Of a stretch of 64,000 bases of DNA, positions 35,873-46,835 are shown one piece after another (the first letter of the stretch is position 1; every line of letters starts with the position of its first letter). This DNA comes from Fasciolopsis buskii. Lineage: Eukaryota > Platyhelminthes > Trematoda > Plagiorchiida > Fasciolidae. Location: the NCBI GenBank assembly GCA_008360955.1, contig LUCM01005127.1:147908-211907 (forward strand), given 5' to 3'. The notes under the pieces are model-generated. The model was given only the letters and a program-made list of their open reading frames with translations. It was not told where the DNA came from and searched no databases. Both the position numbers and the translations under genes were made by a program.

Positions 35873-37725
35873 TTAATCCCGCATCCAGTTTGTGAACAAC
35901 CAAAAACACCTGTAAAGAAGTGTTTATCTCGTCAAAACCTTTTTATTTATGATTTCATTGTGACCAAATGTTTGCGGACGACTTTTGAATGGAAACAAGA
36001 ATCGTTTAGCTCAAAAAGTCACGGCAAACTAGGTAGAAGTACCCAATAGTCAAAGAACACAAACAGTCTAATCAATTTTCTCTTGGTTTTAGAATTTGTT
36101 CGTGACCTGCAGGCGAAGTAGTACGATGGTCTCATTTGTTTTTTGGGTTCCATATCTTCTACTATTGTCATTCATAGAAACTCAACCAATTCTCACTTAA
36201 CCCGAATTGTGAATTTTTTCAGTGTTGGAGTTGACTTGTGATGACGAAATAAATGCAATCTTTTTCGACCGAAATCTAACAACCATTCACGCAAAAAATC
36301 TAAAAAACGTAAGCAAATACTTTAAATAATTAAAGAGTTTGACGTGTTTTTTTTCGAATGATTCAACAAACACCGTCAATGCCGAATTCACCACTAGAAA
36401 ACCAGGAAACTAATGTGCAACTTTTCACCTTTGGAAAAGTCCTAACTATATGCCTTTCATTCCCTTTTGCCTTTGCACCAACTTCGGTTCATTGGATCGC
36501 CCAATTCTGCCAGCATGGCTCCATTTTTGACTGGCGTAACAGAAAGAGGTCTCTTTCTTGTAAAGTGATCAAACTGTGGCTTCTTAGCTCACTTCGCAAC
36601 TGTAAGCATTTTTCAGCCTTCCCTTCTTATGCTATTTATAAAAAGCAGCGAACACATACTAAAATAAAATGATTAAATTGTCACAATCGAAGGACTTACA
36701 AAAGCAATCAGTTAGCGTTTGGCTTGGAGTAGTTATTGTTTTAAAAAGATGCAGTTACGAAAAAAGTGCTTCTGCTATCTGATGCCAACCGAACGTAAGA
36801 CGAATCAAAGCCGCTGATACAGCAGGCTGAGGCGAACACGGTGGGCTTGGAGCTTGGGCACAACAGAAAAATTTGGATCGAAGGGAAACTGGGACCACAA
36901 ATGCAAGTATCCGGGGCAAAATCTGTGGTGATGCAGACAGTACGGCGCTTTTGACAATGTACTAGCGGGACCGGGCTGAAATTTAGAGAAAGACAGCCAG
37001 TTCAAATAAATTCGCTCGAACAGTAATGAAGGCGAAAGAGCGTTCTCAATATGAGTGCGGTATCCAATGATGGAACACGTTTGAAGCCTCTGATGAATAA
37101 GATGGTTTCAGGGTATTGTAATAAAACCCACATTGTGTGATCTCTGGTCCAGTAGGTATTTTTGTCTTTTTCCTTTCATTGGTAAATTTGTGGCTACCTT
37201 TCACCTCGGCACCCGCGTAGCCCAAAGACCAAAGATTTCAACCAAACAACTGATCGAGATCCTAAGTTAGGTAGTTTATTTTTCAGTGCGATCTTCCATC
37301 ATGGTGATAGTGCATCGGGACGCGTTGTGATGATTTGTGTGCATTGGCCGTTCAAATCCTACACACGATTACTTTACCAAACCAAAGATTCAACTATGCT
37401 CGACAGGGCAATTGGTAGAAGCCAGGCGATACATTCGTTGGAAATCATTTGCTTTGTTAACATCTGGCTTTTGCACGGTTAACCAAACTGGTTCGGGAGG
37501 CGATACCCTAGCGAAAAAAGGCAAAGTAAAGTAGTTTGTCGAACAAATAATATCCACCAGATGGGCCTAACATTGGAGTGCTTGGTGTTCGCGACAGCAA
37601 GGAAGTCATAGAAGAACTTTTATCATCCAAAGTGAGCAGACTCCATCCAAAATATTTCTGCTGTTTTTCATCCCGCTTTATTCTTTGGGTACATGGAGCG
37701 AAGAATTTGAACTAACGACGGAAAT
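35873..37725. other. Gene-free stretch
   Basis: A 104-codon plus frame at 36358-36672 has no motif. A weak tRNA-like pair (atagtgcatcgggacg near 37308, ccgttcaaatcc near 37348) could be another decayed SINE head. Confidence 0.4.
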
Positions 37726-38277
37726 TTAACTCACACAGCAGGAAAATGAATGACATCGGCTTCTAGCCTGATAGACCCGAAAAAGTTTCCTCTTATACTC
37801 TATGGTCTTGTCCCCGTTCTGAGTTAATGCCGCACTGCCTTGTGAGTTGGACCATTGGGATAAAAGCTTCTGTTTTGAGTTCCCAAAGAAGAAATAATTT
37901 TGCGATGTGGAAAACCTTGAATTATAGCTTGCCTTAATGTCAACAGCACCCTTTCTAAGAAAACTTTTTCTGGCTTTCGTTCGGCCAATACAGAGACCCG
38001 GAGAGATCTGAATGATTGCGGCGATGAGTGTGTATATAGACGCGGCATTAGTAATGCAAGGACATAAAATAAGTTCAATGCACCGTTTAAACCAAATGCT
38101 TCTTTTGGCTGTTCTTAAATTCTGGTCATCACACTGCAGGAGACAACAGGCCTTCTGCAATAGGACCTCTAAAGCTTTTGAATTGGGCCTGGGCTGCCCC
38201 TCCAAAACTGGTTTACAAAGCCCTACTCCCAAAATTAATTTTCTTATTCCAGAGACAACTTGTGTCTCAAGTTCCAT
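37726..38277 (-). other. Open frame of 183 codons, unrecognised
   Basis: This is the longest gap-free open frame in the window. It begins MELETQVVSGIRKLILGVGL and has no domain, signal peptide or membrane pattern that I recognise. The opposite strand is also open for 111 codons over 38012-38347, more typical of a locally stop-poor stretch than of a gene. Composition is slightly richer in G and C than the flanks. It could be a repeat remnant or a single conserved exon; neither can be shown by eye. Confidence 0.2.
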
Positions 38278-38344
38278 TCTTCGAGTATCAAAACAATCAA
38301 ATTTTTATTGCTTGTTGTCATTCGAACTTTGGAGCACCATCAAG

Positions 38345-38363
38345 TGAGTGTGTGTGTGTGTGT
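38345..38363. repeat. (TG)n microsatellite
   Basis: An uninterrupted gtgtgtgtgtgtgtgtgtc tract. Confidence 0.9.
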
Positions 38364-39018
38364 CGCTAGTCCGAATCGCAAACCACAAATGCTTTTGAGT
38401 ACTTAGACTGGGCCAATCCGTGAACAGAAACGGAAAATGTTTATCGTAATTGTGCAAGCAACCCAGTACTAAAGCTCACTTGAAGTAGGGCGCTAACTTT
38501 ACGGAAATCTGGCCGGATAACAGTAAACCGTGTATTCAGTGGAGGTTGCAGCCATTGTTGTTGACTTCACTGTCCGAGTTGGCCGTTTAGTAACGAATAA
38601 AAGACAGTAGTTCTATTGACCAATGGAAACGACAAGTTTGATTGCCTTATCCAACCACATTCCAACCGGAAACTGCTTCTGGCGAACAAAACCTTTCATC
38701 AAGAGAAATGGCAACAGCTTCTTTGTTGTCACAGTCTTGTCTCGTACAATCGATGTTAAAAAAATCAACATTACTGGACTCAGCGTGTCGAGCATAGAAA
38801 TTACAAGCCTAAATCTCATTTTGACCATTGATTGTTGTTGGTAGTCAAAATGTCATGAAATTTACTGTTTGAGTTAAAATGTTCCGGCCTCAAATCAACT
38901 CTATTTAACTCAGATGCGCACATACACAGTCACTGGCACGGCATTTTTGCGTACGTAGTCAATGCAATTGGCGTGTCACAAGTGGAACTGCACAAAACCA
39001 AACAATTGCGTGCGCCCG
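38364..39018. other. No recognisable gene
   Basis: Short frames on both strands (73 and 71 codons at about 38620-38840) overlap each other and lack motifs. Confidence 0.5.
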
Positions 39019-39043
39019 CACACACACACACGCACACACACAT
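39019..39043. repeat. (CA)n microsatellite
   Basis: A cacacacacaca run, one CG interruption, then cacacacaca. Confidence 0.9.
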
Positions 39044-39137
39044 GCAAAAGCAGACAGAAAATCGATCGTGTTTAGTGTAGAATATTACTGGTTGAATACA
39101 ACTCCAATGCAGCCGCATACTGACAAACTATCAGAGT

Positions 39138-39625
39138 GACTCATTCGAGTAGAATAGATAGAATCCGCAAATAGCGATGTGCATGAATTTCTTCTAATCT
39201 TCTCGGTCACGCACTTAAAACATGTTAAAGGATGTTAGAATAAGACGGAGAGCAACTCAATGAGAAACAGAGTTGATAAACTCAGGCAAATGTTGGACGA
39301 AATTCGATGGGCTAACAGCAAGATAGGCACAAATTTTGGGTCAGCAGTTTTTGTGCACATAGTGATGGCTTCAATTTGTTGATCGATAAGGCTGCCAATA
39401 TGTGCGCGAAAACTGCTGACCTACAATTTTGTCTATCCTGCCGTTAGTCAATCGACCTATGTCTAACATTTCCTTGAGTTTGTCAACTCGGTTTGTTTTC
39501 CATTGAGCAGCTCTTCGTTTCATTCTAACTTCATTTTACATATTTTACGCGCGTGACTGAGAAGAGTAAAAGAAATGCTTGCACCTCGCAGTTTGTACCT
39601 TCTGTCTGTTCTATTCAAGTTAATC
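39138..39625. repeat. Imperfect palindrome with arms of about 220 bases
   Basis: The left arm (39138-39359) aligns with the reverse complement of the right arm (39401-39625) along its whole length. Paired blocks include gtagaatagata/aatagaacagac, tcggtcacgca/cagtcacgcg, gttgataaactca/gttgacaaactca, aaatgttggac/aaatgttagac and gtcagcagttttt/gtcagcagttttc. The loop is about 41 bases. Similarity is roughly 75-80% by eye and fades at the outer edge. No coding motif, terminal repeat or clear target duplication is seen. It may be a fold-back transposon or a hairpin RNA locus. Confidence 0.85.
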
Positions 39626-42600
39626 AATAAGACCTCCTGTTCCAAAAGTTCTGACAGTAAATCGTTCTACGAAAGTGGGATATGGAGGGGCACTCACTAG
39701 AATCCGAACGGAGGATAGAAGACTAATGATCAAGAGTTCACTCACATACGCCAGGTCATCTGAGTGTCGTAACTGAGTTTGGGTCACATGTGTACCTGCA
39801 AATTGACTATTCTAGGCGGAGCTACCGGTATGGCTCAGTGCGTGTTAGTGCTGAAGGTGATGTTTCCCCAGATATCACTACGGAAAGTGACGTTCTCCGG
39901 GGTTTTGCGCTGACCAAGCTGAAATGATTAGACAGTTAATTTTTCCCTCATGTGAGAAATGTGACATCACAGTTTACGCGGACAGGAGACTGTTTAATTC
40001 GAAATATGCGCAAGATTTTGTGCTGCCTAGTGAAGGTCCAGCTAACTTATGAACAATTCCCGGCTGTCTCAACTGCCGTTTGCCAATTAATTGTAACAGG
40101 ATGATGAGAGGCCGATAATGATACTCAGTCACAATTAATTGTCTAGTCGCAGTTTGTAAAGAAACTCGATAACTGATCTCTTCACAAGCGGCACAAAGTC
40201 GTGCACAATATAGGCCCTAGAGAATACACATAATCTGCACCACACAGTAATACTGAAATTATACTCCACTATCGAAAAGCCACAAGGGTATACTAATGGG
40301 CTGGAATGGACTCAATGGTCGACCGTGTACATATGTAGGCTCAACGAGGAACGCTCAGACCGACATAAGCACATATGACTCAGCCCTGTTTACCCATTTT
40401 ATGACAGTCGTTGTTATCTTAGTCTTATTTGACGACTGTTTTCTTATTTCGAGTGAACTAAGAATCAATCTTAGTCAGCGGCAGGAACTTCAAAATAATG
40501 TATATTCTAAAGAGGGTTGAGTTGTGTTTTGCACTTCTGAAGTGTTAAATGCTGTTACACCAATGAATTGGCCTGAAACCTACTCTGGTTTTTTCAAGGG
40601 AATAGTTTCATGGCGTAAACAATCCATCATTTGTTGATTTAACTAGGTTGTCGTTTATCTGGTGAATTAATAGCTAATAATGCTATTAGGAACAGAAACG
40701 TGGCACAAAACGTGAAAATATTGTGGGTGTTTCAACTCTTATCTCCTTCATGTGGTCAGAGAATTTTCTGACTAACTCAAAGTGTAGGTAGCAATCGGGT
40801 ACTGAGCCCTACGGTTAAATCTTTACAAGGACCACTGGATATTAGTAGACCACGGTAGCTGAGTCTTGTGAGGCACACGCCTGTAAGTTGGCTACCTCGC
40901 CGCAGGCTGTTCACCAAGGAAGGTTTTGTTAGATGAAGCCTTGAAGCTGATGCAATAGACACAAAACTACTTCTTTTAGGTGACAGTTAGCCCTAAATTT
41001 GTGCGGGAAACAAGACTGGTGGGCGATCGCATCTGAATTCAGATGAACGACGCACGGCCCGAGGATCCCATAGATTGATTATGGTAAATAATGCATAGTC
41101 ATGTTGACCGACCAGATGCCATTTGTTGTTCTTGCCTTATTAAACCAGGCGGGAATAAATTATAATCTAAGCGAATTGAAGCCGCCAGAGATAGGGACCA
41201 AGATAATCAGATTTTAAAACAGATATTGTTTTGCGAAATGGGTCGAGGTAGTCTGTTCATTATGTGTCAAAAGTTGTCGAAGCCTTGGCTAGTGGACTGG
41301 CTCGTATAGGTGCAGTTAGATTTCCCTTGGTGTTCTGGAATTGGAATTTCATTTTCTAGACATCTTTTTCCACAAATTGGTGTGGACTGTAATTAAGTAT
41401 TCTTTTCCGTTTCGATCATGCAGTACTAGACGGTAGCTATCGGAGTCACATTTGATTGACTTACCGGTAATGGTTCTAGAAGATCAAATGAACTAAACTG
41501 TGGTAGTATTTGAGATCATCGGAAGTCATCAGAGACAAAGAATCCATTTATAAATAACTACAGCGATTCAGTGGACTTTTAAGCTATAATTGGTGAGAAA
41601 ATATAGCTTTTACTTGAAACAAGAGGTAGGTTTATATTAACGGAGGAATAAACACACTTTCTCTGTCGTGATTCATTCATAAACCTTCAATCTAATCAAT
41701 TTTTTGATAAATGATAAAGAATTGTGTACAAGAAAGTAAATGGAGTGTGCAATATTGTATGCATTTACACGCACAACCAGTCACAGGCAATTGTATCAGA
41801 CGAGCTAAAAGAATGACAAATTTAAACATAAATTAACAGTATTAGATGGTGAGTAGTGTTTGGTATCATTACATAGCGTCCTTACCGGTACGTTTGTACT
41901 CGGTACGTCAGTTCATTGGAGTCGAAATGAAAGTCCTTCTCAGGTAACATAGATACACACAAATAATTAGGTAACATGAGTCATCAAACACGAATTACTG
42001 GACAGTTGGGTAGCTGGCAATCTGTTTTACGTCACCAAGACAAATTAAAGGTGGTTATTTGTTCAAAATAAAAGAGAAAGTTCAAATGGGTTTTCGAAAC
42101 TGTTTGGATGGGAAGAAAAAAGCTCGAATCAAGCGTTTAGAGGAAATGTTTGTCGGGCGTCTCATCTAGACACCAAATTTATGATCGTCACACTCAACGA
42201 CGGTCAGCAGTTACACGTGGAAATTCTAAGTCGGATTTGCAGATAAAGTCCTGCACATCCCGGATTGAAACTTTTATTTCCCCGGCAGCTTGGGAAGCAG
42301 AATCAGGATAGCAAAATAAAGGAACGCGTGCAATCAGTTGTTCGCACGTTGCTAACAATGCATTTCTATCCACTTTCGAACGGCTAATTTATACTGAGTC
42401 ATATTAAGTGGCTTGTACAATGACTCCCGTGACTGTTCATTGAGTTCTCATTTATTATTTGGTCTATATGGAAACCTAATTAGAACAACCAAAGTCCTTT
42501 TATGCAATTTCTTGTGCTGCAGTGATTTGACATGGAAATGTATGCTCTCATCTGGATACTAGTTTCATCTTGGGGATTTTTCCCCGACAACGTGTGCGAT

Positions 42601-44070
42601 CACATGTTATCTGCATTCACCAGACAGAAATCAGACTCCTTCAATTCGTTGAGTTCGTTTCCATGAATAGGTATTTTTTGTCACATTTTGTCTAATTCTG
42701 CAGACTGGAGATATCGTCTAGTTTTTTGCCCAAAGTAGCTTCGAAAGCAAAACATTTTACCTGTGCAACAAAAATGAAATTGGGATGTCCCCACCTAATG
42801 GAAACCTATTCCCAAACGTTGGACTCACATCGACCGGTGTCATCATTCACTGGCAAAGTGAATTCGTTTCTTTTTACGCGTTTCGTGAGATATTTCCATT
42901 TGCATTTAATGTGAGCTTTATTTACGAAGTCAACCTCTTTAATTCACAAATCTTTATTAAGATTTCAAGTGTTAGAAAAATTAATCCAAAATCAGAGATG
43001 CTAGAATATTTCTACTATCAAAATTACGAAGTGGACAAATAAACTAATTGTGGACGTTTAACGATTGTTAATAAACTCGAATTCCATGGAAAAAATACTG
43101 GCTTCTGCGCATTACTTCAAATCGATTTGTTCTCGTTTTCTTTTGCTGACATTCAGAAGAGGAAACAGCTAGTGGAACAGGTGCGTGATGTTTCAAGAGT
43201 GGAAAAGTACACTTCATGGTGAATTTTGCTCAGTCAACTGGATACTGATAAAACAGAGATGCAATTCATCAATAAATCCTCAGACGCTGGAAGGAATCAA
43301 AATGAAAAGCCTTATTGAACCAGTGGACCATTCATGACCCTGCTATCGAACAGACTAGTTTATTTAGGAGTATGCTAATTAAAAATAACCGTTTCCTTTG
43401 TAATATGGATCCAAAACGTAGCAAACGTAGGTAGTATAATCTAAGATATTACTTTAAGTCTATGTCTTTATAGACCGTTCGAGGAGTTCAAGTGTCTCGA
43501 TCCCCTCGAATTAAAAATCGATCAGTTCGACGGCTTTCAGGTGGATCGAAAAATGTGTTCAAAATTGATGCGCACGTCCCTTGGCTGGATATATCACAAT
43601 TTTATAACCTCGTTGGCTCATTTTTTCGTGATAATTTTGTTTTTCATTATGGCCTCTGCTCGTCATCAAACTCGTACACGATCAATACTATTTTAACATT
43701 TGATGGTTTTTCATCCTTAAATAAACTCTTCTTCCGTTCCATCGTTAATGGTTCACCATTCTACCAAGAGAAAACTTACGTGCCAACTGGCAAGTAGCTC
43801 TTGAATGCACTTTCCGGTTAAGACGATTTTTCAGGCATGGTTCGGCGTCATCATTCTTTCGCTGATTTCCAATGGCTTGAATCTATCAATCCAATTGCAT
43901 TACAAAATTCATGTTCATATTTTGCAATCTTTATGCAACAATATTGGCTACACTTGGATGTTGCGGACTGGATTTTATTGACTGACGACTTCAAAATATA
44001 CTAGCAAGAAGAATACGGGGACTTGCGTAGCAACATATATCAACAGCTGTTGATCTTACAAATATGAATT
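39626..44070. other. Long gene-free stretch
   Basis: No gene is recognised over 4.4 kb. Plus-strand frames at 42785-43042 (85 codons) and 43492-43797 (101 codons) show no motif or clear splice border. A box A-like ggtagctgagtcttgtgagg near 40853 has no box B partner. Confidence 0.5.
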
Positions 44071-44256
44071 TTCATGAAATAATTCACTATGTGAGATCAT
44101 CGCTCAACTCACCATAAAGAAACCATGCAAGCACTGTACAGCTGTTTCACCCTTGTTAGGAATCATGAGCAGTGCATATCCACCGCGCCCGAAATGGGAC
44201 ACGAACCCGGGATGAACGATTCTGAGTCGAACGCCTTAGCCATTAAGTTACCGGGC
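44071..44256 (-). repeat. tRNA-derived SINE, family B, complete copy
   Basis: On minus the copy starts GCCCGGTAACTTAATGGCTAA (box A), continues GGCGTTCGACTCAGAATCG with a Leu-like anticodon loop CTCAGAA, then box B GGGTTCGTGTCCC and the closing TTTCGGGC that pairs with the 5' GCCCG. The body matches 1-120 and 44478-44582 and ends GAATTATTTCATGAA without a poly(A) tail. This copy defines the head for the truncated ones. It lacks a long variable arm, so it is derived from, not equal to, a Leu tRNA. Confidence 0.88.
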
Positions 44257-44434
44257 AGGCTCTGAACGGTTTGTTAAACTTTACCACATGATGTTGCACC
44301 TATCCGTCACTGATTTGCACGGTTTCTGTCCGCTAGCTCACAGCGATCGACCCCTACTGATAGATGACTTCTGTGCAGGTAGCCTAAGTACGACGAAGGC
44401 TTTGGATATGACCTACAGAGCTTGATTGCTTGAT

Positions 44435-44625
44435 ACATTTTAGTAGTAGGAGATTGAATGTTTACATGAAATAATTCGGGCGCGGTGGATATGCACTGCT
44501 CATGATTCCTAACAAGGATGAAACAGCTGTACAGTGCTTCCATGGTTTCTTTATGGTGAGTTGAGCGATGATATCACATGGTGAATTATTTCATGAAAAC
44601 ATTCAATCTCCTACTACTAAAATGT
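44435..44625. repeat. Snap-back: SINE B body between 43-base inverted arms
   Basis: The left arm (44435-44477) begins acattttagtagtaggag and the right arm (44583-44625) is its reverse complement, with one mismatch in 43 bases. The inner parts of the arms are the SINE 3' end and its inverse; the outer 29 bases are not SINE sequence. Between them lies a forward SINE B body (44478-44582), truncated within the tRNA-like head. About 180 bases to the left is the complete reverse copy. Confidence 0.9.
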
Positions 44626-45489
44626 ACCAAATGTGAATTTATGTAATCAACTTCACTAAACGATAAAGACCGCTTCATCAATCAAGGTCATCCAAGATCC
44701 TCTAGCTAAAGCAGTTCAATTGTAGCGAACCCGCACGCAGCCCCGTTGTGTTCGCAACACAATAATTCTACTTCCTGAAACTCCTTACCACTTATTAGTC
44801 GGTTGCTTGAGGAAGAATTGCACTCCATTGTGACTGATTTCAATTTTATGTTGGCAATGCCAATCACTGCTTTGATTTGACAAATTTTGCACTCCTCCAA
44901 CAAGAAAAAATCTATTTTAGAAAAGGTTGCGACTCATTTCAATTTGCTTAGGAATCTAATTGGGCCACTTTTCGCACTATCTCTTCCCTAATCCAACATA
45001 TTTTTAAATTCTTAGGCGCATCATTGCAATCAATGTTGTGCCATCTGTACTTGGTTCTCTCCTGCGGTCTCTTCAACTTTGTGAACTGGAAACATTCTGT
45101 TATCCCAGAACCTTTTTAGCGCTGCTGTCTGATCACCTTACCCACCGAACCTAGCGCACGTAAATAGGTGGGAAGACAGCAAAACCGTCGACTGACAACT
45201 CAGAAGGTACTGTTCAAGGTACTGTTTGTGCCCATATATTTTTCCCGTACAGATCAACTACTTATCAGCTAGATCATTCTGTTATTATTGAAGCATCCTG
45301 ATCAGATTGCTCTCTGTCAGGCAGTAATTGAAAATTAGGACTTTTATAGCTTACACAGTGACGTCTTTAATTTGAGAATTTTCTGCTCCAGTTGCCTTGA
45401 ATTTTGACTTATTCAAGTGCTTTGCTTGTCTATTCTCTCTGTCTGATCTGTCTCCAGTCAGCAAATAAACAGTAACTGGGATAAATCTT
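44626..45489. other. No clear gene; may include the front of a non-LTR fragment
   Basis: From about 45380 the plus strand has retroelement-like texture leading into the RT fragment at 45490, but no motif can be fixed. A minus frame of 65 codons (44706-44903) lacks a signature. Confidence 0.4.
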
Positions 45490-45848
45490 GTAAAATATTT
45501 AAGGATCATCGTCGATAAAACTCTGGAATGATCACCTCATCTTTTCACCTATGCACAGAACCTCCGACGAAGATCATTCATAATAAGAAGTCTTCCACAC
45601 TTCAAAGCAAAAACAGAGCACCATCTCCCATTCTCTGTACCAGTGTGCTTTTTCGCCTATCTCCATTAATTTTCTGTTATTTTCTGCAAAGTTCCTGCAA
45701 AATTCACTAAAATCCTTCGCCGGGGACCGCCAATTATTAGTCGTACCTCGTTCTTAATGTTTCAAGATTCATCCATCAACCCATACGACCAACATCGGCC
45801 TGCGTGCAAAAATTTTGCACAAAATTTGGAGACATATCTCGTTTATTA
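45490..45848 (+). mobile_element. Non-LTR retrotransposon fragment (RT thumb and C-terminal part)
   Basis: One plus frame reads VKYLRIIVDKTLE, a stop where W is usual, SPHLFTYAQNLRR, SFIIRSL, later ILRRGPPIISRTS and DQHRPACKNFAQN. This is colinear with the thumb and C-terminal parts of the element at 13427-15864 (ITIDKNLRRSP, CEKSAHEIL). The frame has two internal stops before its end at 45848. The earlier RT motifs are not found, so the copy is 5' truncated, as is common for non-LTR insertions, or its front has decayed. Confidence 0.78.
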
Positions 45849-46724
45849 GTTGGGTAGTGTTCTATCAGATACCTCTGCCGATGTTCCCATGTCTAACTTT
45901 TCTTTACAAACCCTCTTGAGTTAGTATTTTTAGGAATTCCGCTGGCTGTTATATTTACCGCGTATCTCAGCCAAATAAGACCATGTCTCAGCCAACTTTT
46001 TTAGCAACTTGTTAACATTTGACATGTAAGTTCACTTACCTCGTTTTGCTTCAAATTTTGGAACAGAATGATGGGTGCAACGGGATTTTTTATTGAAATG
46101 CCACCTTACCTGTTCAAACATTTATGTAACACTATAAACTGCAGTACAAAACTTGGTGCCCAGCGACCAATGAAAGTACGGAAGCATACTAAACGGTAGT
46201 AGGTTGAAATCTGTCGTGTCCCTATAGGAAGAACTGAGATCCAGGAATTGTTGTTTTGACAAACAAAAATCCACACAATTGGCCAGACTCAGCACCAAAC
46301 GCACAGATGACCCGAGTTTTAATGAAACCTCGTTCGATTCCGTCCCATCGAATTAAAATGTACATGGTTATTACAAGTGAACGTTCCCCACTGTTTGGCA
46401 TGCTGCGAAATTCCGAGAATACTTGGTGGAAACAAAATAAAAACTAGTTGACTCAGCGCGGACGCAAAATAGCCGTTTCAAAACACGGCGGCAAAATACA
46501 ACAAGCTTTTCCGCAAAAGATTTACATCTGTTATATGGTAAACGTCAGTGAACACTGTCAAGTTCAGGAAATCGATAGGAAAAGTCAAAGATCGACCATG
46601 GTTTTACAAACTCCAAAGAAAACACGCATCTGGTTGACGTTTGTGATAGCCATCTATGTTCATTCGGATCAAGTCCTACCGATTAAAATAAACAGACAAA
46701 AAATACTTTCGGGCCTTATGTCCC
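45849..46724. other. No recognisable gene
   Basis: Two adjoining plus frames (63 codons at 46256-46447; 94 codons at 46448-46732) lack motifs. The second runs into the dispersed repeat at 46725. Confidence 0.45.
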
Positions 46725-46835
46725 CTTTCTGAAGATTGGTTTTGCCTGATCAACGAAAATCCTCCCATGAATCACTATGTGATTCTTAAATGGACTTACC
46801 ACCCATTAACGCTCCTAAAGATTCAAATGAGACTC
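46725..46835. repeat. Unclassified dispersed repeat, copy 2
   Basis: Aligns with the 3' part of 17361-17560 (ctttctgaag, tgcctgatcaacgaaaatc, aatcactatgtgattctaaa-type run, gattcaaatgaga). A second shared block, tatgcgaaatatactg with gagaagaaaaa, follows at about 46977 in rearranged order. Confidence 0.5.

Noticed and set aside
39680..39790. tRNA-like pair on minus (ccgttcggattctag with gatgacctggcg)
   Set aside because: The box A match is poor, and no second copy is visible.
44071..44256. Functional tRNA-Leu gene
   Set aside because: It has box A, box B and a closing stem, but the long variable arm of Leu tRNAs is missing. The sequence continues into a body repeated elsewhere, so it is a SINE head.
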